A DNA stretch of 10,965 nt. Origin: JBCCWF01 sp038520475 (GTDB taxonomy: Bacteria; Cyanobacteriota; Cyanobacteriia; CAKZMO01). This document shows, one piece after another, positions 1-7,247 of this stretch; within the stretch, counting starts at the first letter, position 1, and each line of letters starts with the position of its first letter. A program made the translations under genes and the position numbers. The stretch lies in contig JBCBLF010000156.1 in NCBI GenBank assembly GCA_038520475.1, positions 1 through 10,965 on the forward strand. The letters run 5' to 3'. Under the pieces are notes generated by a model. That model was not told the origin of the DNA, made no database searches, and was given only the letters and a program-made list of their open reading frames with translations.

Positions 1-1837
1 CGAATGCGACCTCAGGATAACAGCGATTGGAAAGGGCAATGCTTTTCCCCGGCAGCCATTCGAGATTGCCATGTTTGCCGATGTGGGCGATCGCCTGAGC
101 TCCAAAACACTCGCGCACCCAGTAGTAGAAGGCTAAATAATCATGGGTTGGCTCTAAATCGGGCGCGTGATAATTCAGCGATGGATCGGCATCATACCCC
201 CGCGAAGGTTGAATACCGATGAAGACGTTGCCTAATTGAATACCGGGAATAGGAATTTGAGCAGCGCGAATGGAAGCATGAGGAGCAGCAGCAGTGAAGG
301 AGTGAGCCGAAGAAAACCGGATACTATCTTCATCGCTGGGATCGCCCCAGCGATGAACAATGCCCTGTTGAACCGCTTGGGGTAAACCTTGAAAATACTG
401 GAGGTAGTTGGCACTATCGACGAACTGATGAGTCGGACGATAGTCTCTTGCTTCAGGATCGTTGGTGACGCCTTTGGTCAACCGATACATCAGCTCATTC
501 CCATCACTTGGAATGTCGTCGATACTGTAGCCTTCAACCTTCAGGGCGTTCAGGATTTGAATACAGCTGGCTGGCGTATCTAGCCCCACACCGTTAGCAA
601 GTCGCCCGTCGCGATTAGGATAATTTGCCAGGATTAAAGCAATGCGGCGTTGGGCCACAGGTGTCTCTGCGAGTATCGCCCACCGGGCCGCAAGTTCAGC
701 AACAAAATGAATGCGATCGCTAACGGGTTTGTAACCAACCAAATCTGTTTCTAACGCTTGACTACGCGATTGAACCGCTTTGAATGAAACAGCACGGCTA
801 ATAATACGTCCGTCAACTTCAGGCAACGCCACATTCATGGCCATATCTCGCGGCGACAGTCCCCGCCACTGATCGCTCCATTGTTCAATGGTGCCACTAC
901 TTAAGACAACCTGAATCACCGGAACATCAAGCTGTTTCCACATATCGAGGTTTAGCGTCGCGTCGTTTAGACGGGCGATCGCAAAGCTGGTGGTATTGAG
1001 CACCGCTCGAATGGGTCGTCTGGTCGGATGAGAATCGACTCCTTGTCCATCGTGCAGCAAGAGGTCTAACACCTCTGCTTGAATATTAGGGTCTCGCAAG
1101 GAAGAGACGTACAGCGGCACTGGCTCCATACCTTGAGAAATCAACGCCTGACACAGCGCATCAATGGGAGTGGTATTTCCAGCGAGGTAATGTGCTCGGT
1201 AGAAGAGAATGCCGATTCGAGGCGCATTCGGTAACACAGGGGCATGCTGGAGCTGGCGATCGCCAGTTGACGGGCCTCGCCAGGGCTCAGGAGTGTAGGT
1301 TCCAACCAATGGAATCGTTTCTGGCGGGAGAGGATTGTAGGTCGTGGATAGTCCAATGTCTGAAAGGCTCTGAAGGAGTCGGGTAATGTTTTCGAGCCCT
1401 CCTTCAGTAAAGTATCGCCAAATCTGATTCACCGTCGAAAGGGAAACCGTTGAGTGGCTGATTAGATCAGGAGCTGGACGGTCATCCCCAGGGACAAAGA
1501 CCACTGCAATACCATCGTCATCTGCAAGCTGCTTAAGAACTTCGACACCATAGGGCCAATACCCACGGCCACCCAGCAAGCGGACAACAATGATACGCGC
1601 GTGACGCAATACATCATCAGCATAGGTATCGATCGTTAACTGTTGCTGGAGATGCAAGAGATTAGCAACTCGAACCGATGGAAAGTCATTCGGCAATTGG
1701 GCGATCGCCCGAGCGAGTATTTGAATATCGGTGTCAGCTGCAGACAAGACAACTATCGGCGCAGACGATTGTTCAACAAAAACAACGCCTTCTGATTCAG
1801 GAGTCCACCCGCCTGGGGTCGCCGCGATTCGGTGCAC
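1..1837 (-). CDS. cobN: Cobaltochelatase large subunit CobN, N-terminal half (3' end outside window)
   Basis: CobN is the large subunit of the ATP-dependent chelatase that inserts cobalt into hydrogenobyrinic acid a,c-diamide during corrin synthesis; it is related to ChlH/BchH. About 612 codons are visible, roughly half of the usual length near 1,250. The protein begins MHRIAATPGGWTPESEG, which matches my memory of cyanobacterial CobN N-termini. Near the cut end it carries HIGKHGNLEWLPGK (about residues 585-598), the H-x-GKHG-x-x-EWLPGK motif of CobN and ChlH. The start is GTG at 1835-1837. An in-frame TAA lies 12 codons upstream with no ATG in between (only rare TTGs), and a GAGG ribosome-binding site (complement of 1847-1850) sits 9 nt before it. 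The gene is divergent from the histidine kinase. The PGGW-type start and the cobalamin genes nearby favour CobN over ChlH. I see no frameshift in the visible part. Confidence 0.93.
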   Translation of the reverse strand, partial: MHRIAATPGGWTPESEGVVFVEQSSAPIVVLSAADTDIQILARAIAQLPNDFPSVRVANLLHLQQQLTIDTYADDVLRHARIIVVRLLGGRGYWPYGVEVLKQLADDDGIAVVFVPGDDRPAPDLISHSTVSLSTVNQIWRYFTEGGLENITRLLQSLSDIGLSTTYNPLPPETIPLVGTYTPEPWRGPSTGDRQLQHAPVLPNAPRIGILFYRAHYLAGNTTPIDALCQALISQGMEPVPLYVSSLRDPNIQAEVLDLLLHDGQGVDSHPTRRPIRAVLNTTSFAIARLNDATLNLDMWKQLDVPVIQVVLSSGTIEQWSDQWRGLSPRDMAMNVALPEVDGRIISRAVSFKAVQSRSQALETDLVGYKPVSDRIHFVAELAARWAILAETPVAQRRIALILANYPNRDGRLANGVGLDTPASCIQILNALKVEGYSIDDIPSDGNELMYRLTKGVTNDPEARDYRPTHQFVDSANYLQYFQGLPQAVQQGIVHRWGDPSDEDSIRFSSAHSFTAAAPHASIRAAQIPIPGIQLGNVFIGIQPSRGYDADPSLNYHAPDLEPTHDYLAFYYWVRECFGAQAIAHIGKHGNLEWLPGKSIALSNRCYPEVAF

Positions 1838-1846
1838 AGAGGTCGT

Positions 1847-1850
1847 CCTC
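1847..1850 (-). promoter_or_regulatory. Ribosome-binding site supporting the cobN GTG start
   Basis: The minus strand reads GAGG here, 9 nt upstream of the GTG at 1835-1837. It decides the start together with the in-frame stop at 1871-1873 and the conserved N-terminal residues encoded from the GTG onward. Confidence 0.55.
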
Positions 1851-1875
1851 GACAACGATTGCAAGATTCTTTAGT

Positions 1876-1893
1876 TTCGCTGGGATCAGCGAA
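1876..1893. promoter_or_regulatory. Perfect 7-bp dyad in the cobN / kinase divergent spacer
   Basis: TTCGCTG (1876-1882) and CAGCGAA (1887-1893) are perfect reverse complements around a GGAT loop. The dyad lies about 39 nt upstream of the cobN GTG and about 105 nt upstream of the kinase ATG, in a 160-bp spacer that should hold both divergent promoters. It could be an operator for a dimeric regulator or a hairpin in the cobN leader. There is no T-run on either strand, so a terminator is unlikely. A CATAAT at about 1906-1911 is a possible minus-10 box for the kinase, but I found no convincing minus-35 box. The function is inferred from position only. Confidence 0.35.
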
Positions 1894-1997
1894 TTAGCAA
1901 GATACCATAATCGAGCAAGGCCGTCAGCATCCCATGTCAGCTGGGCCACAGTGAGCTATTCTGAGAGCCTTTTTGATCCCGCATATTGCTCAGATTT

Positions 1998-4118
1998 ATG
2001 CAAACTTCCTCTTTTCTCTCATCGCATCGAACGGTTTCAACAAAGCTTTTTGAGCAGCTTAGTGAGTTGCTACAGCGGACCGTTAGTTTGCAAGATGAAG
2101 ACTTCTGTATTGTCACCGATCGGCTCGTTATTTCTGTGCCAGAACTTGCGGCTTCCCGGCTAGCTGACCTCAGTCACAATCGGTTTGTATTAGTGACCTC
2201 AGAACCGTTTAGCGCGCTTTTTATTGGTCAAGAGCAACAAAACGAGTACTATCCAGGCCATCTGCAACCCTCCCAGCCTCTTTCCGCTCATCTTCCCAAT
2301 GAAGCTGAATCGAAGCCATCATCCATCCCATCTCAATCATCGGTCCGTCAGACACAATCGAACCCTGAAGACCAACGAAGCGATCGCACTCCTCCACTCC
2401 GGGCGAGACAGGCACGTCAGTATACCGCTTTCTCCAGCACAGAAGACGTTTCTGACACCTTGTCCAACGTTCAAGACGATCATCGAAGCCATCAGCCCAT
2501 CAACAACACAACACCAGAGCCTGGACGTCCTCTCGAATCCTCATCGACCATCCGTGAACGAACGCACTATCCATATCCAGTATTCTCTAGCCGCGATCAT
2601 CATAGCGATACTCAACAGCACGAACAGTATTGGACTCGATATCGCATCGATTTGACATTTGATCCGAGGGCGATCGCAACATTCATTCGAGATTTGTGTA
2701 ATGATGTGCCACCAGAACATAGCCTTCATTCAAAACTCCGACATGCATTAACCCTACTGCAAGCCAATAGCCCAGGGCTTCAAACAGAATTTACGTTAGA
2801 GCTTGTTCACCTACTGTCTCAACAATCTGACCTTGCGCCTCCCTATTCTTCGAATAGACAAGAACCAGAGCGCCAGCTTCAACAGGTGGACTCGTCTCTC
2901 ACTGCTGATTTAGATCAACGAACACAAATCTTTCATAATGCAATGCTGGCTGCTCAAGTTGCAGATCAAGCGAAGAGTGAATTTCTCGCTGCCATGAGCC
3001 ACGAATTGCGGACCCCCCTGACGTACATATTAGGCATGTCATCAACGTTGCTTCGGTGGTCAGGCGATACTGCCTTGACATCAAACAGCGATGAATTAAG
3101 AGATCGGCAACAGCAATATCTTCAAAACATTCATCGCCAAGGAGAACACTTACTAGAACTGATCAACGATATTCTCGACTTATCTCAGCTTGAATCTGGG
3201 GAAATGGGGCTTGTCTTAGAGGACTTTTCTCTATCCATCTTGGTGCAGCAAACGCTAAAGAGCTACTTTGCTAAGGCTAAAAATAAAAATATTCGGCTGG
3301 AGCTGGATATCCATGTTTCACCTCAGCTCGACCCATTCATCGCTGACCCACGTCGGATTCGACAAATTATTTTGAATCTTTTGAGCAACGCAATCAAGTT
3401 CACTAATTCTGGCGGGACAGTGACTCTTCGTGCACTTGCGTTTGAAGACTCCGTTGTCATTCAGGTTAAAGACACCGGCATTGGAATTCCTGAACATCTC
3501 CAAGCCGATATCTTTCAGAAATTTAGGCAGCTTGACAGCTCCTATCGGCGCGAATATGACGGCACCGGGCTTGGCCTTGCCTTAACCAAACAGCTTGTCG
3601 AGCTCCACGGGGGGTGCATTGAGTGCCATTCAACCCTAGATGTTGGCACTGTTTTCACCGTGACACTGCCTCGATATCCATCCTCAAATCAAGGTAAGAA
3701 CACCTCTTCCAGTCCATCAAAGATATCTCATCCCTTAGGTCGAGTCGTCCTGATTGAGAGTCAGGAAGAAAGCGCTCACTTTATCTCTGACATGTTGATG
3801 GCAGCAGGATATCAACTGATTTGGATGCTAGAAGGCTCAACCGCTGTTAGCCAAATTGAAGTGCTGCAACCAGCCATTGTCATCGTAAGCACCCATCTAC
3901 CGGATACGAATAGCAAAGATATGATTGCCCGCTTACGATTAAACCCGCTGACAAAGAATTTAAACATTATTGCCCTTGGCTCAAACCTAACTGCCATGGA
4001 TCAACGGCTACTTAGAGAAGCTGGGGCTGATGACATTCTCAATAATCCCATTCGCCCTGAAGAACTTCTTCATCGCGTTGGAACGGCGATCGCTAAATCA
4101 ACGATGGCTGAAAAATAA
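1998..4118 (+). CDS. Hybrid-type sensor histidine kinase with degenerate C-terminal receiver
   Basis: The protein has 706 residues from ATG 1998; a TTG four codons upstream could also start it, and neither has a clear ribosome-binding site. Residues 1-75 form an N-terminal segment I do not recognise. Residues 75-210 are low-complexity, rich in Ser, Gln, Thr, Arg and His. Residues 215-275 look helical (YRIDLTFDPRAIATF onward). The HisKA domain follows, with MSHELRTP and phosphoacceptor His335. The ATPase domain has an N box (QIILNLLSNAIKF, Asn464), a G1 box (DTGIGIP, 492-498) and a G2 box (GTGLGL, from 522), so the kinase core looks catalytically complete. From about 580 to the end there is a receiver-like fold in which Ser631 replaces the phosphorylated Asp, the acidic pair is reduced to one Glu (LIES), and the usual Lys is lost (NNPIRPEEL). 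No transmembrane segment is visible, so it is probably cytoplasmic. No response regulator gene is adjacent, and the signal is unknown. Confidence 0.9.
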   Translation: MQTSSFLSSHRTVSTKLFEQLSELLQRTVSLQDEDFCIVTDRLVISVPELAASRLADLSHNRFVLVTSEPFSALFIGQEQQNEYYPGHLQPSQPLSAHLPNEAESKPSSIPSQSSVRQTQSNPEDQRSDRTPPLRARQARQYTAFSSTEDVSDTLSNVQDDHRSHQPINNTTPEPGRPLESSSTIRERTHYPYPVFSSRDHHSDTQQHEQYWTRYRIDLTFDPRAIATFIRDLCNDVPPEHSLHSKLRHALTLLQANSPGLQTEFTLELVHLLSQQSDLAPPYSSNRQEPERQLQQVDSSLTADLDQRTQIFHNAMLAAQVADQAKSEFLAAMSHELRTPLTYILGMSSTLLRWSGDTALTSNSDELRDRQQQYLQNIHRQGEHLLELINDILDLSQLESGEMGLVLEDFSLSILVQQTLKSYFAKAKNKNIRLELDIHVSPQLDPFIADPRRIRQIILNLLSNAIKFTNSGGTVTLRALAFEDSVVIQVKDTGIGIPEHLQADIFQKFRQLDSSYRREYDGTGLGLALTKQLVELHGGCIECHSTLDVGTVFTVTLPRYPSSNQGKNTSSSPSKISHPLGRVVLIESQEESAHFISDMLMAAGYQLIWMLEGSTAVSQIEVLQPAIVIVSTHLPDTNSKDMIARLRLNPLTKNLNIIALGSNLTAMDQRLLREAGADDILNNPIRPEELLHRVGTAIAKSTMAEK

Positions 4119-4209
4119 TGTGGTTCGTTGCGCTGACGCTAGAACACGAGTGATGTGCACAACCGCTCGGCAAAAAAGGACGCCAGAAAAATTAGAGAAC
4201 TACACAAAA

Positions 4210-4241
4210 CAGTGGAACAGATATGATGCCACGCTCCACTG
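4210..4241. terminator. Possible hairpin between two convergent genes
   Basis: CAGTGGA (4210-4216) and TCCACTG (4235-4241) are perfect 7-bp inverted repeats with an 18-nt loop. They lie in the 195-bp gap between the kinase stop and the SemiSWEET stop, where a bidirectional terminator would be expected. The large loop and the lack of a T-tract on either side make this weak. The rest of the gap (4119-4313) shows nothing I can name. Confidence 0.22.
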
Positions 4242-4313
4242 CGAAATGAGTCGGCCTGACGAATCAGTCCAACTCAGTTGTTGAAAATTCAGTTTTGATC
4301 GGTACCGTGCAAA

Positions 4314-4631
4314 CTATCGGACGGCGATCGGAGCATCCGTAACCGACGATTGAGGAATCGCAAGTGATTGAACAGGCGTCCGGTAGCGAATCTTTAGGAT
4401 CAAGATAAAAGACGTTAGAAGCAACGTTACGATGTTGGCCAGAATGACTGGAATATCGTGAACGTAAACGCCGTACACGAGCCACAGAACAATGCCAAGG
4501 CAGAGAGTGATTAGCATTGACCAAGAAATATCTCCAGCAGACTTCGAACGCCACGTTTTAATCAGCTGTGGCAAATAAGCGGCTGTTGTGAGCGTACCGG
4601 CAACCAATCCCAGAGCAGTCACTAGATTCAT
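4314..4631 (-). CDS. SemiSWEET-type PQ-loop sugar transporter
   Basis: This is a 105-residue membrane protein with one PQ-loop (MtN3/saliva) unit of three helices. Bacterial SemiSWEETs of this size dimerise to form a facilitative sugar pore in the plasma membrane. Helix 1 (about residues 4-24) ends in AAYLPQ, with Pro21-Gln22 as the family hinge, followed by the basic loop KTWRSKSAGDIS. Helix 2 (about 38-57) contains Trp50. Helix 3 (about 60-80) contains Asn66. A conserved Trp and Asn at these relative positions line the sugar pocket in characterised family members. The 25-residue tail is hydrophilic. An ATG 32 codons further upstream is open in frame, but 4629-4631 is preferred because a GAGGG ribosome-binding site lies 8 nt before it and the family homology begins there. 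It is convergent with the kinase. The substrate is not deducible. Confidence 0.85.
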   Translation of the reverse strand: MNLVTALGLVAGTLTTAAYLPQLIKTWRSKSAGDISWSMLITLCLGIVLWLVYGVYVHDIPVILANIVTLLLTSFILILKIRYRTPVQSLAIPQSSVTDAPIAVR

Positions 4632-4639
4632 CGAAACAA

Positions 4640-4644
4640 CCCTC
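4640..4644 (-). promoter_or_regulatory. Ribosome-binding site fixing the SemiSWEET start
   Basis: The minus strand reads GAGGG, 8 nt upstream of the ATG at 4629-4631. It selects this start over the in-frame ATG at 4725-4727, which would add 32 residues not expected in the family. Confidence 0.6.
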
Positions 4645-4870
4645 AGGTTTTTTAAAGACGTTAAAAAAATTGACTTGAAACAATTTGGCAAAAAAAAGAG
4701 CCAAGGTAATCTGCTCAATGCAGTCACCTAGACCAGCCAGCATTCAGTTGAGAATGACCTCAAACCTCACGCGTTTATATTCTTTTATTGAACCTAACAT
4801 AACATACCCAAACTTCATCCGAGAATACACGGCTACGTTTAATCGCTTTTCTTCAATCCAAGACGCACAG

Positions 4871-4897
4871 TGGTGTGGCGACAGAGTCTACACACCA
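4871..4897 (-). terminator. Compound hairpin downstream of the CobO-like gene
   Basis: TGGTGTG (4871-4877) pairs perfectly with CACACCA (4891-4897). Inside the loop, GAC and GTC can pair around AGA, giving an outer 7-bp stem, a small internal loop and an inner 3-bp stem. It lies about 83 nt past the stop codon of the minus-strand CobO-like gene. No T-run follows on that strand, so it could be a transcript-end structure or a protein-binding dyad rather than a classical intrinsic terminator. Confidence 0.3.
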
Positions 4898-4979
4898 ATT
4901 GAGATCTCTCAGCCCATCAGTACTCACGTGACAACCCGAAAAACCTGCACATGAACTGGATTGATTGATTAACCGTTAT

Positions 4980-6128
4980 CTAAAAATCAACGCCACGTTT
5001 GAGGTCAACCCCTTTTTCTGCATAGTGCTTGTGGCAGCAGACTTCAGAGTGGACACTCGCAAGGTCAAAATAAGACGGAGGATGTTTGCAGCGCCCGGTG
5101 ATGATAACCTCCGTATCTCGCGGCTTTCTCAATAGCGCCTGAGCGATTGGTGATTGTGGCAACAACTCCAGATCCACTGTTGGGTTGAGTTCATCCAACA
5201 TAATGGTTTTGTAAAGACCAGAGGCGATCGCCGCCCGCGCAATCTCCCATCCTCTTTCGGCTTCAACATAGTCAATTTCCTGCTGCTGTCCTCGCCAGAC
5301 GATGGCATCTCGTCCACAACGCTGATGATCCACAAGTTCTGGATAAATTTGACGGAGAGCAGCGATCGCCGCATCTTCGGTATATCCTTTTCCACCCTTG
5401 AGCCATTGCATAATCAGCACTCGATGGGACTTGTCTTGGCTGATGCCCCGACCGATAGCCTGAAGCGCTTTACCCAAAGCGCTGGTTGATTTCCCTTTGC
5501 CATCTCCCGTATAAATTTCGATACCTGAAATGCCATGCACAGCAGCATCGGGATGATGATGCGGCTTCATTTCAGAATGGAGATCCGCGATATCGCGCAA
5601 CGGCTGAGGAGCACCCCGTCCGGTCGCAATCACTTCCAAGTGAGCAGGCTTCCGTTTCAGGGTTTGCACCACATCGTCAGTGGACAGCAACCCCAAATCC
5701 AGAACTGGATTGAGTTCGTCCAACACTACAACTGAGTAGAGACCTGAGGCGATCGCCCCCTTCGCCACGTCCCAACCCCGTTGGGCTTCTTGGCGATCAA
5801 ACTTCGTCACATCATCCGGACCAAAAAACTCTGATCGTCCGGTTCGAACCTGATCGATTAAATGCGGAAAGCCTCGCTGAAGGGCTTCAATCGCTGCATC
5901 TTCGTCGTAGGTCCGGCCTGGGCCTTTCAGAAACCGTAACAACAGCACCCGGGTTTCTAGAAATTCACGAATACCAAGACCAATGGAACGCAACACCACA
6001 CCTAGCGCAGCTTGGGATTTACCTTTCCCAGCTCCATCGTAGACGTGAATTTGGCCTGTATTGCGTTCTGTTCGGCCTTGGGCTGTTCGGATACCGACGC
6101 CAGTTCGTGTCATCGTTCGCAGAGTCAT
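4980..6128 (-). CDS. Tandem double-domain corrinoid adenosyltransferase-like protein (CobO/CobA family)
   Basis: CobO/BtuR enzymes transfer the adenosyl group of ATP to cobalt of cob(I)yrinic acid a,c-diamide or related corrinoids; they are usually about 180-200 residues. This 382-residue protein is two such domains joined head to tail. Domain 1 (about 25-195) has P-loop GAGKGKS (32-38) and an LDELNPVLDL Walker-B-like segment (Asp137-Glu138). Domain 2 (about 200-382) has P-loop GDGKGKS (208-214) and LDELNPTVDL (Asp312-Glu313). Both keep GW-x-x-A and ASGLY blocks and a TGR block. Only domain 2 ends in the KHY...G-V-D-L-KRGVDF tail typical of the family; domain 1 ends in a His-rich KPHHHP linker. 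The start at 6128 has no ribosome-binding site, and Met6 is an alternative. I believe this doubled form is common in cyanobacteria, but could not check. Single-domain CobO activity is inferred, and a symbol is withheld because of the duplication. Confidence 0.85.
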   Translation of the reverse strand: MTLRTMTRTGVGIRTAQGRTERNTGQIHVYDGAGKGKSQAALGVVLRSIGLGIREFLETRVLLLRFLKGPGRTYDEDAAIEALQRGFPHLIDQVRTGRSEFFGPDDVTKFDRQEAQRGWDVAKGAIASGLYSVVVLDELNPVLDLGLLSTDDVVQTLKRKPAHLEVIATGRGAPQPLRDIADLHSEMKPHHHPDAAVHGISGIEIYTGDGKGKSTSALGKALQAIGRGISQDKSHRVLIMQWLKGGKGYTEDAAIAALRQIYPELVDHQRCGRDAIVWRGQQQEIDYVEAERGWEIARAAIASGLYKTIMLDELNPTVDLELLPQSPIAQALLRKPRDTEVIITGRCKHPPSYFDLASVHSEVCCHKHYAEKGVDLKRGVDF

Positions 6129-6651
6129 AGGAAATTACGTTCAGGGCTTTATCTTAGCGGGTGTACACTGGCTGCGTTTGTCGTGTAGCCGTCCCAATTC
6201 CATAAGAACAAGAGACAGCAGGACATTGGGCAATAGGCCAGGGAACCGACTGTTCCAAGGTGTCCATGCCTAAATAGCTAAAGCGATAGTTTCGGGCTAT
6301 TGTTTTGAGTAATGGTTGAAAACCAGCGTCTTGACGGGAAAACTCTAGTGCGTGTCTCCTGAACAAGAGACCCCATGGATAGCGCATATCTGCTAAATCA
6401 GTTCAGATGAAACGCTAACGGTAGAGCCGAGCTTATTATTACACTAATTGTCGTTGAATGATTCTGTGAATGGTCGTAGTTGTGAGAAATCGTTGCATCG
6501 CGAAAGATATCTCGTATATGGATAGCTGAACGATAGGTCTAGTGGGTATTGTCATGATTGAAATCACCATGAGCTGAACCATTAATACGCAATTAGATGA
6601 TCTACAGCCAGATATGGATGAGATGAAAGTGAGGAACTCAAGTCGGCAACC
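6129..6651. other. 523-bp divergent spacer between the CobO-like gene and fraC
   Basis: It must hold the promoters for the CobO-like gene (minus) and for fraC (plus). It contains an intergenic repeat (6271-6337), a short inverted repeat GTCTC/GAGAC (6354-6358 and 6367-6371), and a dyad TCATG/CATGA (6552-6556 and 6568-6572) that overlaps a second one, TGATT/AATCA. That last pair lies about 80-100 nt before the fraC start and is a candidate operator. I looked for a cobalamin riboswitch (B12 box and core) ahead of the CobO-like gene and for an NtcA site (GTA-N8-TAC) ahead of fraC, and saw neither. A minus-strand frame of 77 codons (6154-6387) runs through the repeat and is not called. Confidence 0.5.
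6271..6337. repeat. Intergenic repeat, copy 1
   Basis: It starts with an 18-nt block (6271-6288) identical at 17 of 18 positions to 8721-8738. A second shared block, CAGCGTCTT, follows at 6324-6332. Block spacing is 53 nt here and 52 nt in the other copy; the DNA between them has diverged. Both copies are in non-coding spacers either side of fraCD. I recall similar sequence around GCTAAAGCGATAGTTTCGGGC recurring between genes in other cyanobacteria, which is unverified here. Confidence 0.5.
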
Positions 6652-7227
6652 ATGGACACTCTTCTATATGTTCTTCCTCTCAAGGTCATTACAACTCAAG
6701 TGCTTTTCCTGGTGCTGGCGATCGCCATCGAAGCGTTCATTATTCAGCAACAGCTTCAATATCTCCCACGGAAATGCATCGAATATGCGGCGTCGCTTAA
6801 TCTCCTCTCGACCATCATTGGATGGTTAATCTTTTTTTCGAGTCCTTTCTTTTTGCCAGATGCTCTAAAGTTTCAGATCGTCAACTACATTGCTTTCGGT
6901 CAGTTGGATGCAGCCATATTAACCTGGTTGATTCCCCTAGCCTTCATCACTTTTTTTGGAACAATTGGCATAGAGTGGCTCGGATTCCTGTTGCTTGACC
7001 ATTTTCTCAGCGATAAGCCTTTTTTCAATGCTGCTACATTTACAGGGCGCCGAAATCTCTTTCAGGCTGTCGCTGTTCGCCCAAGGCAATCAAAGTCAGG
7101 CATATCTCAACCTGATATCCTCCAGGCGGTCATCTCTGGCAATTCGTTTAGCTATGGCGTCATTCTGGTTCTACTCATCGCTCTACAATTTACAGATATT
7201 CTGGAGCCTGCTTTGCTCATGCCTTAA
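6652..7227 (+). CDS. fraC: Filament integrity protein FraC
   Basis: FraC is a small septal membrane protein which in Anabaena keeps cells joined in long filaments and supports molecular exchange through septal junctions with FraD. This 191-residue protein has about four hydrophobic segments: residues 8-28 (TQVLFLVLAIAIEAFII), 44-66 (LNLLSTIIGWLIFF), 82-112 and 168-188. The order matches my memory of FraC: a first helix ending in IEAF/IEAY, then a LNLLSTIIGW block. A basic loop (RRNLFQAVAVRPRQSK) lies between helices 3 and 4. Length is close to the Anabaena protein (about 180). The ATG has no good ribosome-binding site; the nearest GAGG (6631-6634) is too far away. It ends 20 bp before fraD, so the two are surely one transcript. 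The call rests on remembered similarity plus its partner gene. Confidence 0.78.
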   Translation: MDTLLYVLPLKVITTQVLFLVLAIAIEAFIIQQQLQYLPRKCIEYAASLNLLSTIIGWLIFFSSPFFLPDALKFQIVNYIAFGQLDAAILTWLIPLAFITFFGTIGIEWLGFLLLDHFLSDKPFFNAATFTGRRNLFQAVAVRPRQSKSGISQPDILQAVISGNSFSYGVILVLLIALQFTDILEPALLMP

Positions 7228-7247
7228 CACCTACGTTCATCTCAACC

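Larger units (their letters stand above)
4632..4979. other. 348-bp spacer between SemiSWEET and the double CobO-like gene
   Basis: Both neighbours are on the minus strand, so this stretch should hold the end of the upstream CobO-like transcript and the SemiSWEET promoter. The part next to SemiSWEET (about 4645-4700) has A and T homopolymer runs. I could not place a convincing promoter. A short plus-strand reading frame exists here, but it has no family features and no ribosome-binding site, so I do not call it a gene. Confidence 0.5.

Noticed and set aside
1678..2163. Plus-strand open frame of 161 codons overlapping the cobN start and the kinase start
   Set aside because: It is antisense to the confidently identified cobN N-terminus and out of frame with the kinase, crosses the promoter spacer, and its translation shows no family features.
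2224..2655. Second plus-strand open frame of 143 codons inside the kinase gene
   Set aside because: It overlaps the compositionally biased linker of the kinase in another frame; the lack of stops follows from that base composition, and no ribosome-binding site or known motif supports it.
6154..6387. Minus-strand frame of 77 codons upstream of the CobO-like gene
   Set aside because: It runs through the intergenic repeat found again at 8721-8787 and has no family features; it is best explained as repeat DNA that happens to be open.
6129..6651. Cobalamin riboswitch ahead of the CobO-like gene
   Set aside because: Searched by eye for the B12 box and conserved core on the minus strand and found no match; only a covariance-model search could exclude it fully.
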